From Staphylococcus chromogenes (GTDB lineage Bacteria; Bacillota; Bacilli; Staphylococcales; Staphylococcaceae): a DNA stretch of 64,000 bases. A model generated the notes under the pieces. The model ran no database searches, had not been told where the DNA came from, and was given only the letters and a program-made list of their open reading frames with translations. The DNA lies in contig NZ_CP118953.1 of NCBI RefSeq assembly GCF_029024625.1, positions 186,001 through 250,000 on the forward strand. The letters run 5' to 3'. A program made the translations under genes and the position numbers. Each line of letters starts with the position of its first letter. Position 1 is the first letter of the stretch. This document shows positions 54,739-63,356 of this stretch, in pieces.

Positions 54739-56334
54739 TTGGGAAATCATGCAATAAATCAATGGCTCACATCAGGTGAGATTACGGTAGGGATTGAACT
54801 GGGCTCAACGCAAATTAAAACGGTGGCAATGGGACCGGACTATCAACCGATCGCATCAGGTGTGTATACGTGGCAAAATCAATGGGTGGATGGCTATTGG
54901 ACATATGATTTAGAGACCGTGTGGGAAGGGATTCAAGAAAGCTATCGATTGATGGCACAAAATATCGAAGCCCAATGTGGCGCGTCTCTCACAAAACTTC
55001 GTGCCCTTGGGATTAGTGGCATGATGCATGGGTATCTCGCTTTTAATGGAGAAGATGAACTGCTTGTGCCGTTTCGCACGTGGCGTAATAACCATGCGAA
55101 CTTTGCAAGTCGCTTGTTAAGCTATCAATTTCAAGTGAATGTGCCTGAACGTTGGAGCATTGCGCAATTTGAACAGGCGATTATGAATAAAGAACCTCAT
55201 GCACGTGAGGTCGCTAAACTGATGACGTTGGCAGGCTATGTGCATTGGCAACTCACAGGAGAACATGTGAGTGGAATCGGTGATGTTTCAGGGATGTTTC
55301 CGATAGATAAAGAAAAACACTACTATCGCGCTGATTTAATGAATCGTTATGATCGTTTGCTTGTAGAAGAAGGGTACGAACAAAAAATCGAAACGATGTT
55401 ACCTCATATTTTAAAAGCAGGAGAATGTGCGGGCCATCTTACAGAAGCAGGCGCAAGTCGCATTGATCCTTCTGGCCGTCTTGAGGCAGGCGTTCCACTA
55501 TGTCCACCTGAAGGAGATGCAGCGACAGGCATGGTGGCGACAAATAGTGTGAAACCGAAAACAGGAAACGTGTCGGTAGGGACAAGTATTTTTGCGATGT
55601 TTGTGTTAGACGCCCCGCTGTCTCGACCTCATCCAGAAGTAGATATTGTGAGTACACCGAGTGGTGAAGATGTCGCGATGATACACGCAAATAACGGCAC
55701 ATCAGAAATTGATGCCTGGGCAGAGGTGTTTGGTGAACTGTTAACTGCTATGAATGTTGATTTTGATAAAGCCACACTGTATCAACAGATGTTCCAAGCA
55801 TTGGACCAAGCTAATGAAGATGCAGGTCAAATGCTAAGCTACAATTATGTGGCGAGTGAATTTATTACAGACGTCAAACAAGGCACACCGGCTTTTTTAC
55901 GTCACCGTGACAGCCAGTTTAATTTGGCCAACTTTATGAAAAGTCAGGTATACAGCACATTTACAACATTGAAAATAGGACTCTCTCAATTGAGTGATGA
56001 AGAATATTTGGATATTGATGTGGTGACGGCGCATGGCGGCATGTTAAAAACCGTCTCAGTGGCGCAAGATTTAGCAGCGGCACTTGAAACCCCAGTCCAA
56101 GTGATGAAAAATGCGCATGAAGGTGGGGCATGGGGGATTGCCTTATTGGCGAGCTATATGTCAGAAAAAGAGAGACTGACACTCGATGGATTTTTAGATC
56201 AGTATGTGTTTACGGATGAAGCGGTAGACACGTATCCGCCAGATGAAGCACGCGTTGATGCTTTTAAAACGTATACCGCACGCTTTCAAAAAGGCTTACA
56301 CGCGCAACGAGAAGCTTACCAACTCTTTGAATAA
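54739..56334 (+). CDS. FGGY-family carbohydrate kinase
   Basis: About 531 residues. N-terminal ATP-site strand ITVGIELGSTQIKTVAMG and GISGMMHGYLAF near residue 98; C-terminal NVSVGTSIFAMFVLD near 285 and the FGGY-2-like VTAHGGMLKTVSVAQDLAAA near 436. It phosphorylates a sugar such as xylulose, ribulose or an analogue. No isomerase or transporter adjoins it. TTG 54739 has GAAGGA 10 bases upstream; GTG 54730 touches that site and is less likely. Confidence 0.85.
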   Translation: MGNHAINQWLTSGEITVGIELGSTQIKTVAMGPDYQPIASGVYTWQNQWVDGYWTYDLETVWEGIQESYRLMAQNIEAQCGASLTKLRALGISGMMHGYLAFNGEDELLVPFRTWRNNHANFASRLLSYQFQVNVPERWSIAQFEQAIMNKEPHAREVAKLMTLAGYVHWQLTGEHVSGIGDVSGMFPIDKEKHYYRADLMNRYDRLLVEEGYEQKIETMLPHILKAGECAGHLTEAGASRIDPSGRLEAGVPLCPPEGDAATGMVATNSVKPKTGNVSVGTSIFAMFVLDAPLSRPHPEVDIVSTPSGEDVAMIHANNGTSEIDAWAEVFGELLTAMNVDFDKATLYQQMFQALDQANEDAGQMLSYNYVASEFITDVKQGTPAFLRHRDSQFNLANFMKSQVYSTFTTLKIGLSQLSDEEYLDIDVVTAHGGMLKTVSVAQDLAAALETPVQVMKNAHEGGAWGIALLASYMSEKERLTLDGFLDQYVFTDEAVDTYPPDEARVDAFKTYTARFQKGLHAQREAYQLFE

Positions 56335-56370
56335 AACGAAGTAAAATCAAACAAAAGCTTTATCATAAGT

Positions 56371-56416
56371 GAATAGCCATCAAAATTTACGAACATAAAT
56401 TTTGATGGCTATTTTC
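56371..56416. repeat. Dispersed repeat, copy C (hairpin part only)
   Basis: GAATAGCCATCAAAATTTA (56371-56389) pairs with TAAATTTTGATGGCTATTTTC (56396-56416). Same hairpin as in copies A, B and D without the upstream 100 bases. It probably ends the FGGY kinase mRNA. Confidence 0.75.
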
Positions 56417-56472
56417 ATATGATTTATTTAAATACTCCATCTCTATTTTTATAACATCATAGTTACAGCTTA

Positions 56473-56575
56473 TCACCAGCCGTTAAGGATACGGAATTGA
56501 ATGGCATTGTCGATAGAACCATAACGATTTTTCGCGTAGTTGATCATACCTTTGGTTTGACCTCATCCACGATAA
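56473..56575 (-). pseudogene. Relic of a SceD/IsaA-type transglycosylase gene
   Basis: Minus-strand reading gives RG*GQTKGMINYAKNRYGS then IDNAIQFRILNGW and a stop. This is the C-terminal end of the staphylococcal lytic transglycosylase/LysM-linked family (G-INYA-NRYGS---A--FR--NGW). A TGA at 56563-56565 replaces the conserved TGG tryptophan codon. Nothing upstream of about 36 codons remains. Confidence 0.7.
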
Positions 56576-56678
56576 TCCAAAAAGATTGTTTAAGCAAATA
56601 TTTATATTTTTGTGATTATTTTACTTTAACGAGGGTACAGAAGAGTTAGAGAAATTAAATTTTAAGGAGGCTGTACAT

Positions 56679-57950
56679 ATGAACAATGTATGGAGCACGT
56701 TCAAGGGGGCAATTGAAACAATTGTCAATTTCATCCCGAACTTAATCAGTGCCATTTTACTTTTATTATTGGCATGGATTATTGCAGTAGTGGTGAAAAA
56801 TATTATCGTTAAAGGTTTAAATGCACTTGGTGTAGATAAATGGTTAGAACGTAAAGGCTTAGTTAACAATCGTCCAAATGACGGACAGCAAGGTAAACGT
56901 TCTGAATCAGAAGGTTTAATTCGTACACTTGGTAAATTAGCTTATTTCTTAGTATTTTTATTATTCTTACCGCCAGTATTTGATGCGTTAGGTATGAAAT
57001 CAGTATCTGAACCAATCAAAGGTATGATGAACAGCGTATTTGAATTCGCACCACGCATTATTGTTGCGGTGATTATTTTAGTATTAGGTTTATTCATTGC
57101 TAAAATGTTAGGTTCATTAGTGAAAAACTTACTTGCAAGCTTAAACGTAAGTCGTTTCAATCACTATGTGAACTTTGGTAAAAATTCAAGAGACGGTATT
57201 GATATTCCAGAAGCAACAGGTTGGATTATCACAGTATTAATCGGTTTATTCTTTGTTGTTCAAGCATTAACAACAGTAAACTTAGAAATTTTAAATGGTA
57301 TTGGTAAAGCAATCATCGGTTACTTACCATTAGTGATTTCTGGTTTAATCATTTTAGGTCTAGGTCTTATCGGTGGTAACATTTTAGCGAAACTTGTTCG
57401 CCGTGCGACAGGTCATACATTACTTGCACAAGTGGTTAAATATTTATTAATCATTGTGGCTGTATTTATGACATTAGACCAATTAAACTTTGCACAAAGC
57501 ATTGTTAACGTTGCGTTCTTATTAATCTTAGGTGCTGTCGCTGTTGCATTTGCAATCGCATTTGGTATTGGTGGTCGCGGTTTTGCTGAAAAACAATTAA
57601 ACAGTCTTTCAAACCGTATCGAAGAAGACAAACGCAACCCAGACTATGGTAATACAGACGAACCATTATTCGGTTCAAAACAAAATAACGCTTACAACAA
57701 CTATTCAGATGCGCATTATGACAATAATCACTATGATAACAATCATTATGATAATGCACATTATGAAGATCAGCACTATAACAACGCATCTGCAAACGAT
57801 CACTTTGAACATAGCGAATTTGATGCTGACCAACGTGAAATTGAACGTCGTCAAGCTGAACAAAAATCAGACTATGTAAGAAATGACGAAGTAGAAGAAC
57901 GTCGTGAACAGCGCCGTGAACGTCGTCGCGACCCACGTGATCGTCACTAA
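56679..57950 (+). CDS. Conserved-TM-helix (mechanosensitive-channel-like) protein with His/Tyr/Asn-rich tail
   Basis: 423 residues. Residues 1-310 contain about five membrane helices in repeated PF05552-like units: NLISAILLLLLAWIIAVVVK, then APRIIVAVIILVLGLFIAKM, then PLVISGLIILGLGLIGGNIL. The cytoplasmic tail from about 315 is odd: several HYDNN-type pentads (345-365) followed by an acidic then Arg-rich end (EERREQRRERRRDPRDRH). Possibly a small-conductance channel. Ribosome site AAGGAGGCTG is strong. Function unproven. Confidence 0.82.
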   Translation: MNNVWSTFKGAIETIVNFIPNLISAILLLLLAWIIAVVVKNIIVKGLNALGVDKWLERKGLVNNRPNDGQQGKRSESEGLIRTLGKLAYFLVFLLFLPPVFDALGMKSVSEPIKGMMNSVFEFAPRIIVAVIILVLGLFIAKMLGSLVKNLLASLNVSRFNHYVNFGKNSRDGIDIPEATGWIITVLIGLFFVVQALTTVNLEILNGIGKAIIGYLPLVISGLIILGLGLIGGNILAKLVRRATGHTLLAQVVKYLLIIVAVFMTLDQLNFAQSIVNVAFLLILGAVAVAFAIAFGIGGRGFAEKQLNSLSNRIEEDKRNPDYGNTDEPLFGSKQNNAYNNYSDAHYDNNHYDNNHYDNAHYEDQHYNNASANDHFEHSEFDADQREIERRQAEQKSDYVRNDEVEERREQRRERRRDPRDRH

Positions 57951-57956
57951 TAAAAC

Positions 57957-57990
57957 AAAACCTAGAAGCAACTTGCTTCTAGGTTTTTTT
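57957..57990. terminator. Terminator between the channel-like gene and the IsaB-like gene
   Basis: AAAACCTAGAAGCAA (57957-57971) and TTGCTTCTAGGTTTTTTT (57973-57990). The genes converge and it can serve both. Confidence 0.9.
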
Positions 57991-57992
57991 GT

Positions 57993-58478
57993 TTAGCGGC
58001 CATTGAATACCGTTATCATTGTTACTTGATGATATGCTTCTGTAAATTCAAGGGTCGCATTTTTGTATTGGTAACGATAGACTGTGCCTTGTTCAGATTC
58101 AAATACTTTTGTTGGTTTTCCATAGGTTGCTTTCACTTTTTCAATGGATGTGCCTTTAGAAACAGGGAAGGTAATACTACTTGCGGTTTTGCCTGAAACG
58201 ACAGCGATACTTTGGTCATTAACTTTTTGATACTTGATGTTCTTCATGTTGAAAGGCGCTGAAATTTTGTAGCCATTAAATGACAGGCCTCTATGTTGTA
58301 CCGCATTTTTAAAATGGCTGTTTAAGAAAAATGCACCTCCATATTGCGTTTGACCATTGTAAACATACCAAGGCGTTGTTGCAGCGTGCGTAGTGGCTAC
58401 AGGAGCAATTGCTTGTGTACCTAAAAGTGTTCCAGTTGCTAATGTTGTCGCTAGTAAAACTTTTGAGAATTTTTTCAT
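57993..58478 (-). CDS. isaB: Secreted IsaB-like protein
   Basis: 161 residues. A signal peptide (FSKVLLATTLATGTLLGTQA) is cut near THAA/TT. The mature part aligns over its length with S. aureus immunodominant antigen B: TPWYVYNGQ, FLNSHFKNAVQHRGLSFNG, VSKGTSIEKVKATYGKPTK. IsaB binds extracellular nucleic acid and helps immune evasion. Start ATG follows AAGAAGGTGCTTTT. Confidence 0.8.
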   Translation of the reverse strand: MKKFSKVLLATTLATGTLLGTQAIAPVATTHAATTPWYVYNGQTQYGGAFFLNSHFKNAVQHRGLSFNGYKISAPFNMKNIKYQKVNDQSIAVVSGKTASSITFPVSKGTSIEKVKATYGKPTKVFESEQGTVYRYQYKNATLEFTEAYHQVTMITVFNGR

Positions 58479-58655
58479 AAAAGCACCTTCTTTTTTGTTA
58501 TTACAATTCTATTACATTATTACAAAAATATTACGAGTGTGCAAGTAGAAACACTATGATAGCTTTTGGGGAATTTATAGGTAATTAGAATTGGAAATCC
58601 GAGGACGTATTAAAGCGGATGAGGATATAAACACTTATATATATGACCGATGTTT

Positions 58656-58806
58656 AAGAAGTCTTTGCTTAGTCTTCAATCAAATTGGTGATAAATTTTT
58701 TCACATCTATATTATAAAAATTTGGCACATTAGTTTTACTTATTTAACTTACATCAAGAAAGCCATCATAGTTTATCCGAAGATAAATTATGATGGCTTT
58801 CTAAAA
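58656..58806. repeat. Dispersed intergenic repeat, copy D
   Basis: Starts AAGAAGTCTTTGCTTAGTC and ends with the hairpin AGCCATCATAGTTTATC (58761-58777) / GATAAATTATGATGGCT (58782-58798). More diverged from A and B in the middle. A 136-codon plus-strand frame across this repeat is not a gene. Confidence 0.7.
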
Positions 58807-58852
58807 TTGGCTAGAAATTATATTCTAATTCCGAAACATGTAAAATTCTTTT

Positions 58853-59089
58853 TTACATGTATTGTGAGGCTAAGTTTTGATATTCTTCTTGGCTTAACCC
58901 TTTGTAAGGAGTGCTTTGTGCGTTGTCATTGGTTTGAACAGTGGCTGTGTGAATATCATAGTCTAGAGAAGAAGCTAAATCATTGTATTCTTTTTGACTA
59001 AGCCCTGCTGCTTGTGAAGTTCCGCTTGCAAATGACGCTACACCTACTGCTAATGCTCCTGCTGCAACAAATTTAGTTAAATTTTTCAT
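58853..59089 (-). CDS. Small secreted protein with duplicated GLSQxEY motif
   Basis: 78 residues. Signal peptide FVAAGALAVGVASFASGTSQ cut near SQAA/GL. The mature 50 residues hold two copies of GLSQKEYNDLAS / GLSQEEYQNLASQY, joined by a Thr/Asn-rich linker. Start ATG follows AGAAAGGTGATTATGT. I do not recognise a function; similar short repeat peptides occur in staphylococcal secretomes. Confidence 0.75.
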   Translation of the reverse strand: MKNLTKFVAAGALAVGVASFASGTSQAAGLSQKEYNDLASSLDYDIHTATVQTNDNAQSTPYKGLSQEEYQNLASQYM

Positions 59090-59566
59090 ACATAATCACC
59101 TTTCTCTATTTGGTATATAAAGTATACTACCATAGAAGGTATTATTTTTCAACCCCAATGCTTCGAAATCGTAATATTTTTTGAAATAACTCAAAAAAAA
59201 GTTCATGTAAACGCGTTGGAATGCCATTAAACAAACATAATGAATGCATTATATTGTGTATCTTTTACAAGATGAAGTTTTTATGAAAGGGGGGAAAGAT
59301 GTATGAGGCCAACATGAATTACAAAATATTCATTTAAATTTTACGGTTAATAATATATATACAAAGCTTTTCGATAGGAGATCCCTTGAAAAAATAAACG
59401 AACAGAGTAGCTGTAAATGTAAAAGTTTGTTAATTAATTCGCTTCATTTCTGATTTTATGATTATAATGTGATAATGATGTGAATATATATAACACAATG
59501 ACAATTAAATTTGTTTGTAAAGATTTGGAGGTAGATTATATTAGTTAATTAAAATTTAAAAGTGGG
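59090..59566. other. Long intergenic stretch upstream of the polyglutamate hydrolase gene
   Basis: A 12-codon frame (ATG 59300, MYEANMNYKIFI) follows a strong GGGGGGAAAG, which may be a leader or chance. A TATAAT at 59464 could be the hydrolase promoter. Otherwise very AT-rich with nothing recognised. Confidence 0.4.
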
Positions 59567-59578
59567 GTGTTTTATTTC

Positions 59579-60286
59579 GTGAAAAAAATGATAATATCAC
59601 TGTTATTAATATTAGGAATAATGGGGGTTAATATGGCGTATTTAACTTACTTTTCGACCCCAAGTCAAGCAGATGATCACTATGCATCAATGAAAGCCTT
59701 GATGAAAGCGACAAAAGAGGGCGAAGATTGGAAAATTCGGACGAAAGACGAAACAAATGCGACAGTGATTGTGGCACCGCATGGGGGAGGTATTGAACCA
59801 GGGACATCGGAAATCGCAGAAGATATCGCTGATAAAAGTCAGTCAGGCTTTTATACATTTGAAGGGTTACGAAGAGCAAATAATTCTGAGCTCCATGTGA
59901 CTTCGGTCAATTATGATGAACCAAAAGCACAAAAAATGGTCGGTCAGTCACAACGTACCGTTACAGTCCACAGAACGAGCCGAGACGAAGCGGATGTCTT
60001 CATAGGTGGACGTGATACTAAATTAAAACAAATCATAACAGAAAAATTGTCGGACAAAGGGTTCAAAGTGAAACAAGGGACAGGTAGTATTGCTGGAGAA
60101 GGGGTCAACAATATTACGAATATGAACCAACGTCAAGCAGGGGTTCAATTAGAAATTTCAAGTAAAACCATACAACGTTTCTTTAAAAATGGAGACTCGA
60201 GTCGAATGGCCCGCGTACAAGCAACCAACTGGAGTCAAACGATGCAAGATTTTACAAGTAGTGTGGCAGAAGCTTTAAAGGCTTAA
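59579..60286 (+). CDS. Poly-gamma-glutamate hydrolase-family protein (PghP/DUF867-like), membrane-anchored or secreted
   Basis: About 235 residues. N-terminal hydrophobic helix (MIISLLLILGIMGVNMAYL) with possible signal cut or anchor. The zinc-peptidase-like core has IVAPHGGGIEPGTSEIAEDI near residue 66 (His and Glu ligands) and VTVHRTSRDEADVFIGGRD near 126. Family members, first known from Bacillus phages, cut poly-gamma-glutamate into short chains. GTG 59579 (or 59567) follows AAGTGGGG. Near a CapD-like gene at 63.4 kb. Confidence 0.82.
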   Translation: MKKMIISLLLILGIMGVNMAYLTYFSTPSQADDHYASMKALMKATKEGEDWKIRTKDETNATVIVAPHGGGIEPGTSEIAEDIADKSQSGFYTFEGLRRANNSELHVTSVNYDEPKAQKMVGQSQRTVTVHRTSRDEADVFIGGRDTKLKQIITEKLSDKGFKVKQGTGSIAGEGVNNITNMNQRQAGVQLEISSKTIQRFFKNGDSSRMARVQATNWSQTMQDFTSSVAEALKA

Positions 60287-60304
60287 GCGTATGACATTTA
60301 TCAC

Positions 60305-60346
60305 AAAATGATGACGAGACGCAAATATGCGTTATCGTCATTTTTT
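60305..60346 (+). terminator. Terminator after the polyglutamate hydrolase gene
   Basis: AAATGATGACGA (60305-60316) and TCGTCATTTTTT (60335-60346) with an inner ACGCA/TGCGT pair. Confidence 0.85.
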
Positions 60347-60516
60347 ATCACGTTTTAATTCTAAAACAGCGCTAAAGATTGTATGATTTTTCAGTTTTAT
60401 GACGTTTTAAAAATCGTATTAAATCGCATGTTTTTAAGTGCATCTCCTGATGTTTTATAGTATCGTAACAATGTTGAAAATCGTATAGACAGAGAAAGAG
60501 AAGGAGGTCGAGTCCC

Positions 60517-63135
60517 ATTCGACATTTTCAACAACAGCTACAACGATTTTTAAAAATTGCTTTTTTCAGTTTGATTCTCGCAACTGTGTTATTTATTCCC
60601 TTTTTTTATAACACCTTTGTCAATGGCATCGCATTTGCTGGAAAAGGGGATGGATTTAGTCAACTGATCCCGTTTCAAAAATATTTATATACACGCTATA
60701 CTGAATTCAAAAGTTTTTATGATGTCGGCTTTGGATTAGGTGGCGATTACACGAAAGGGCTGTCTTATTACTATGCGACGAGTCCTTTAATGATGCTTTA
60801 TTTTTTCGGAGTACGCCTCTTTGACCTCATGTTTCATTTGCCGACAGAGGAGATGACGTTTTGGGCGAAAAACCAAGTCATCCTTTCATATATACGTGTG
60901 TTGCTTACGACGATTGCAAGTTACTATTGTTTTCGATACATACAACCAGAGCGCCGACTTTTTGCGATTTTGGCCACCGTGATGTATGCCGTATCTGTCG
61001 TGACGATTTATTTTAATTTTACGTGGTCCTTTTATGGTGAGGTTTTAATCTTATTGCCATTGTCACTTCTTGGCATGGAGCGCTTTTTTAGAGAAAGTAA
61101 AATAGGACTATTTATTATCGCCATCGCAATCACATTATTTGCGAATTTCTATTTTGCCTATTACGAAATGATTATTCTGGGATTTTACTTTATTTATCGT
61201 ACGATTGTGCCGCATTCCAAAGATATCGTTTCCCGTATGCAAAAACTGTGGATGTTAGCAGTGGCTGCCTTGATCAGTTTAATGATTGGCAGTATTGGTT
61301 TTTTTACAGGCATTTCAGCTGTCATGGAAAATGACCGACAAATCAATCCGCACTTAAGCATGTCCTTGTTTATTGATTTTTCGGAGAAATATCATATTTT
61401 TTCTAACGGCTTTTATATTACGATTTCAACAATTACGTTTATCGCTTTATTTGCGGTGAATCTTTATAAATACTATTATTATCGTTTATTTGCGATACTC
61501 ACATGGGTTTTATTAATCGGGTCGTTAACCCCGTATTTTGATAGCTTTTTCAATGGATTTTCACTTCCAGCAAGGCGCTGGATTTACATTTTATGTTTAT
61601 CCTCGAGCGTTCTTATCGCGTTATTCATACGTCATCTCTCAGAAGTGCATCTCAAACAATTGATGATGACCGCTATACCGACTGTCATTGTCATGGCGTT
61701 GATGTATGCGCATTACGATGCCACGATGAACTGGATGTGGGTGACGTTACTTATCATCATCGTTATGGGTGTGGTATTGTGGCAACGTCAATGGATGACG
61801 CACCGAGCCATGTATTACGTATGGATTGGATTGATATTACTACAACAAGCGATGATGATTGTTGATTATCACCAATCGCATATGTCTATATATGAACGAC
61901 CGATTGCCTCTATGACAAAAGATAAATATCATAGTGAAGCGCTTCAGAAAGAATTTGACCAAATTCAGCATAAAGGAAATCCATTTTCACGCATTGAATA
62001 TTTATCATTTTCTGCGCTGAATTCGCCATTTATTTATGGATATAATGGCTTGTCCATTTATTCAAGTTTATTTAATGGCGATGTCCTGCATTATTATGAT
62101 AAAACGATGCAAATTGCGCAGCCGATTGATAAAAACAGTACGCATCGTTTATTAGGAAATCGAGCGAACTTAATGGCTTTATGGGATGCGAAAGATCGTT
62201 TTAAAAATCCTAAAGATGACAATCTTCCGTATGGGTTTGAAACAGAAAAAATAGTGGATGGAAAGGATAATCAATATCAATATTCAAAAGACATGATTCA
62301 TTATCCAAGTACCCACATTACAAATAAAGTGTTTGACCCTAAAGATTTAAAATCACCGATAGATCGTGAACACGCCATGTTACAAGGGGTCGTCTTGAAT
62401 GATGGCACGAAACCTAACAGTCAAATTCAAGAAAGTACCAACTACAAAAGCCTTGTCGAAACGAACACGAAAGATGCTGATTTTAAAGAAGGCCAACGTT
62501 TCTTAAAAGTAGCAAAAGATGAGGGTGGTTTAGAACTTAAAGTTCCTAAAACAGTCGCTGAAGATAATGAAGATTTATACGTTGAAATGGATTTAGAAAT
62601 GGTCACACCGAAAGATAAAGCACATCAAGTAGCACTGAACGAATATAAACAAAGTCGCAGTTCGCTAAATTATACGTATCGTCGTGCGGTCACACCGATT
62701 ACTTTCCGTGTGAAAGCCGATGAGACGTTACGATTAAAACTTTCAAAAGGGACGTACCGATACCACCTTAAAGGGATATATGGTGAAAACTATGAAACGC
62801 TCAAATCCGCGACGAAAGAAGTACAAAAAGTAAATGTCAAAAATACAAAAGACGGCTATGCGTTTACCAAAAATAAACAAGATTCGGGTTATCTTGTCGT
62901 ACCGACCCCTTACGTTGAAGGATTTAAAGCGACAGCGGATGGAAAATCTGTGGACGTTAAAAAAGGGAATGGGATGCAGACGGTGATTCCTGTTAACAAG
63001 GGACAAGAACACATCGAATTGACGTATACGCCACCGCACCGAACATTGTTATGGATAGTGACAGTCATCGGTATCATTGTTGGCACCATCTATACACTTT
63101 GGATTGCGAGACGGTTTAAAAAGCAACAAAAGTAA
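60517..63135 (+). CDS. YfhO-family multi-pass membrane protein (GT-C-like)
   Basis: About 872 residues, over 12 helices, then an extracellular domain from about residue 440 and one last helix near the C-terminus (LLWIVTVIGIIVGTIYTLWI). GKGDGFSQLIPFQKYLYTR near residue 44 and FGLGGDYTKGLSYYY near 70 are YfhO hallmarks; members modify lipoteichoic acid or related glycans with sugars. The only good ribosome site, AAGGAGG at 60501-60507, is followed after 9 bases by ATT 60517, in frame. The first canonical start (TTG 60571) would cut the first helix in half. So an ATT start is likely. Confidence 0.82.
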   Translation: MRHFQQQLQRFLKIAFFSLILATVLFIPFFYNTFVNGIAFAGKGDGFSQLIPFQKYLYTRYTEFKSFYDVGFGLGGDYTKGLSYYYATSPLMMLYFFGVRLFDLMFHLPTEEMTFWAKNQVILSYIRVLLTTIASYYCFRYIQPERRLFAILATVMYAVSVVTIYFNFTWSFYGEVLILLPLSLLGMERFFRESKIGLFIIAIAITLFANFYFAYYEMIILGFYFIYRTIVPHSKDIVSRMQKLWMLAVAALISLMIGSIGFFTGISAVMENDRQINPHLSMSLFIDFSEKYHIFSNGFYITISTITFIALFAVNLYKYYYYRLFAILTWVLLIGSLTPYFDSFFNGFSLPARRWIYILCLSSSVLIALFIRHLSEVHLKQLMMTAIPTVIVMALMYAHYDATMNWMWVTLLIIIVMGVVLWQRQWMTHRAMYYVWIGLILLQQAMMIVDYHQSHMSIYERPIASMTKDKYHSEALQKEFDQIQHKGNPFSRIEYLSFSALNSPFIYGYNGLSIYSSLFNGDVLHYYDKTMQIAQPIDKNSTHRLLGNRANLMALWDAKDRFKNPKDDNLPYGFETEKIVDGKDNQYQYSKDMIHYPSTHITNKVFDPKDLKSPIDREHAMLQGVVLNDGTKPNSQIQESTNYKSLVETNTKDADFKEGQRFLKVAKDEGGLELKVPKTVAEDNEDLYVEMDLEMVTPKDKAHQVALNEYKQSRSSLNYTYRRAVTPITFRVKADETLRLKLSKGTYRYHLKGIYGENYETLKSATKEVQKVNVKNTKDGYAFTKNKQDSGYLVVPTPYVEGFKATADGKSVDVKKGNGMQTVIPVNKGQEHIELTYTPPHRTLLWIVTVIGIIVGTIYTLWIARRFKKQQK

Positions 63136-63158
63136 GTGGCTTCAATGAAAAGGATTTT

Positions 63159-63196
63159 AACTGTCTACAAAGCATGAGTTTTGTAGGCAGTTTTTT
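63159..63196 (+). terminator. Terminator after the YfhO gene
   Basis: AACTGTCTACAAA and TTTTGTAGGCAGTTTTTT, near twin of the one at 16868. Confidence 0.88.
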
Positions 63197-63321
63197 CGTG
63201 CAGGTTTTTAGGGAGGTTATTTTAAGTGAACTAGCATACCTCGTGCTTAGAGACATTTTCAAAGCATGGAGAAGTTTTGAGTAAAAGGGCTATATGCCAA
63301 AGTAAGTTAACATGATAAAAC

Positions 63322-63354
63322 AAAAGACGACACTCGTTTGAGCGTCGTCTTTTT
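63322..63354. terminator. Terminator of the CapD/GGT-like gene (minus strand)
   Basis: AAAAGACGACACTC (63322-63335) and GAGCGTCGTCTTTTT (63340-63354). It lies two bases beyond the stop codon of the minus-strand gene. Confidence 0.85.
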
Positions 63355-63356
63355 GG

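Noticed and set aside
57505-57936. 143-codon minus-strand frame rich in His/Tyr/Gln
   Set aside because: Antisense reading of the low-complexity HYDNN tail of the channel-like gene.
58591-59001. 136-codon plus-strand frame across repeat copy D
   Set aside because: It overlaps an intergenic repeat and runs antisense to a secreted-protein gene with a good signal peptide; no known domain.
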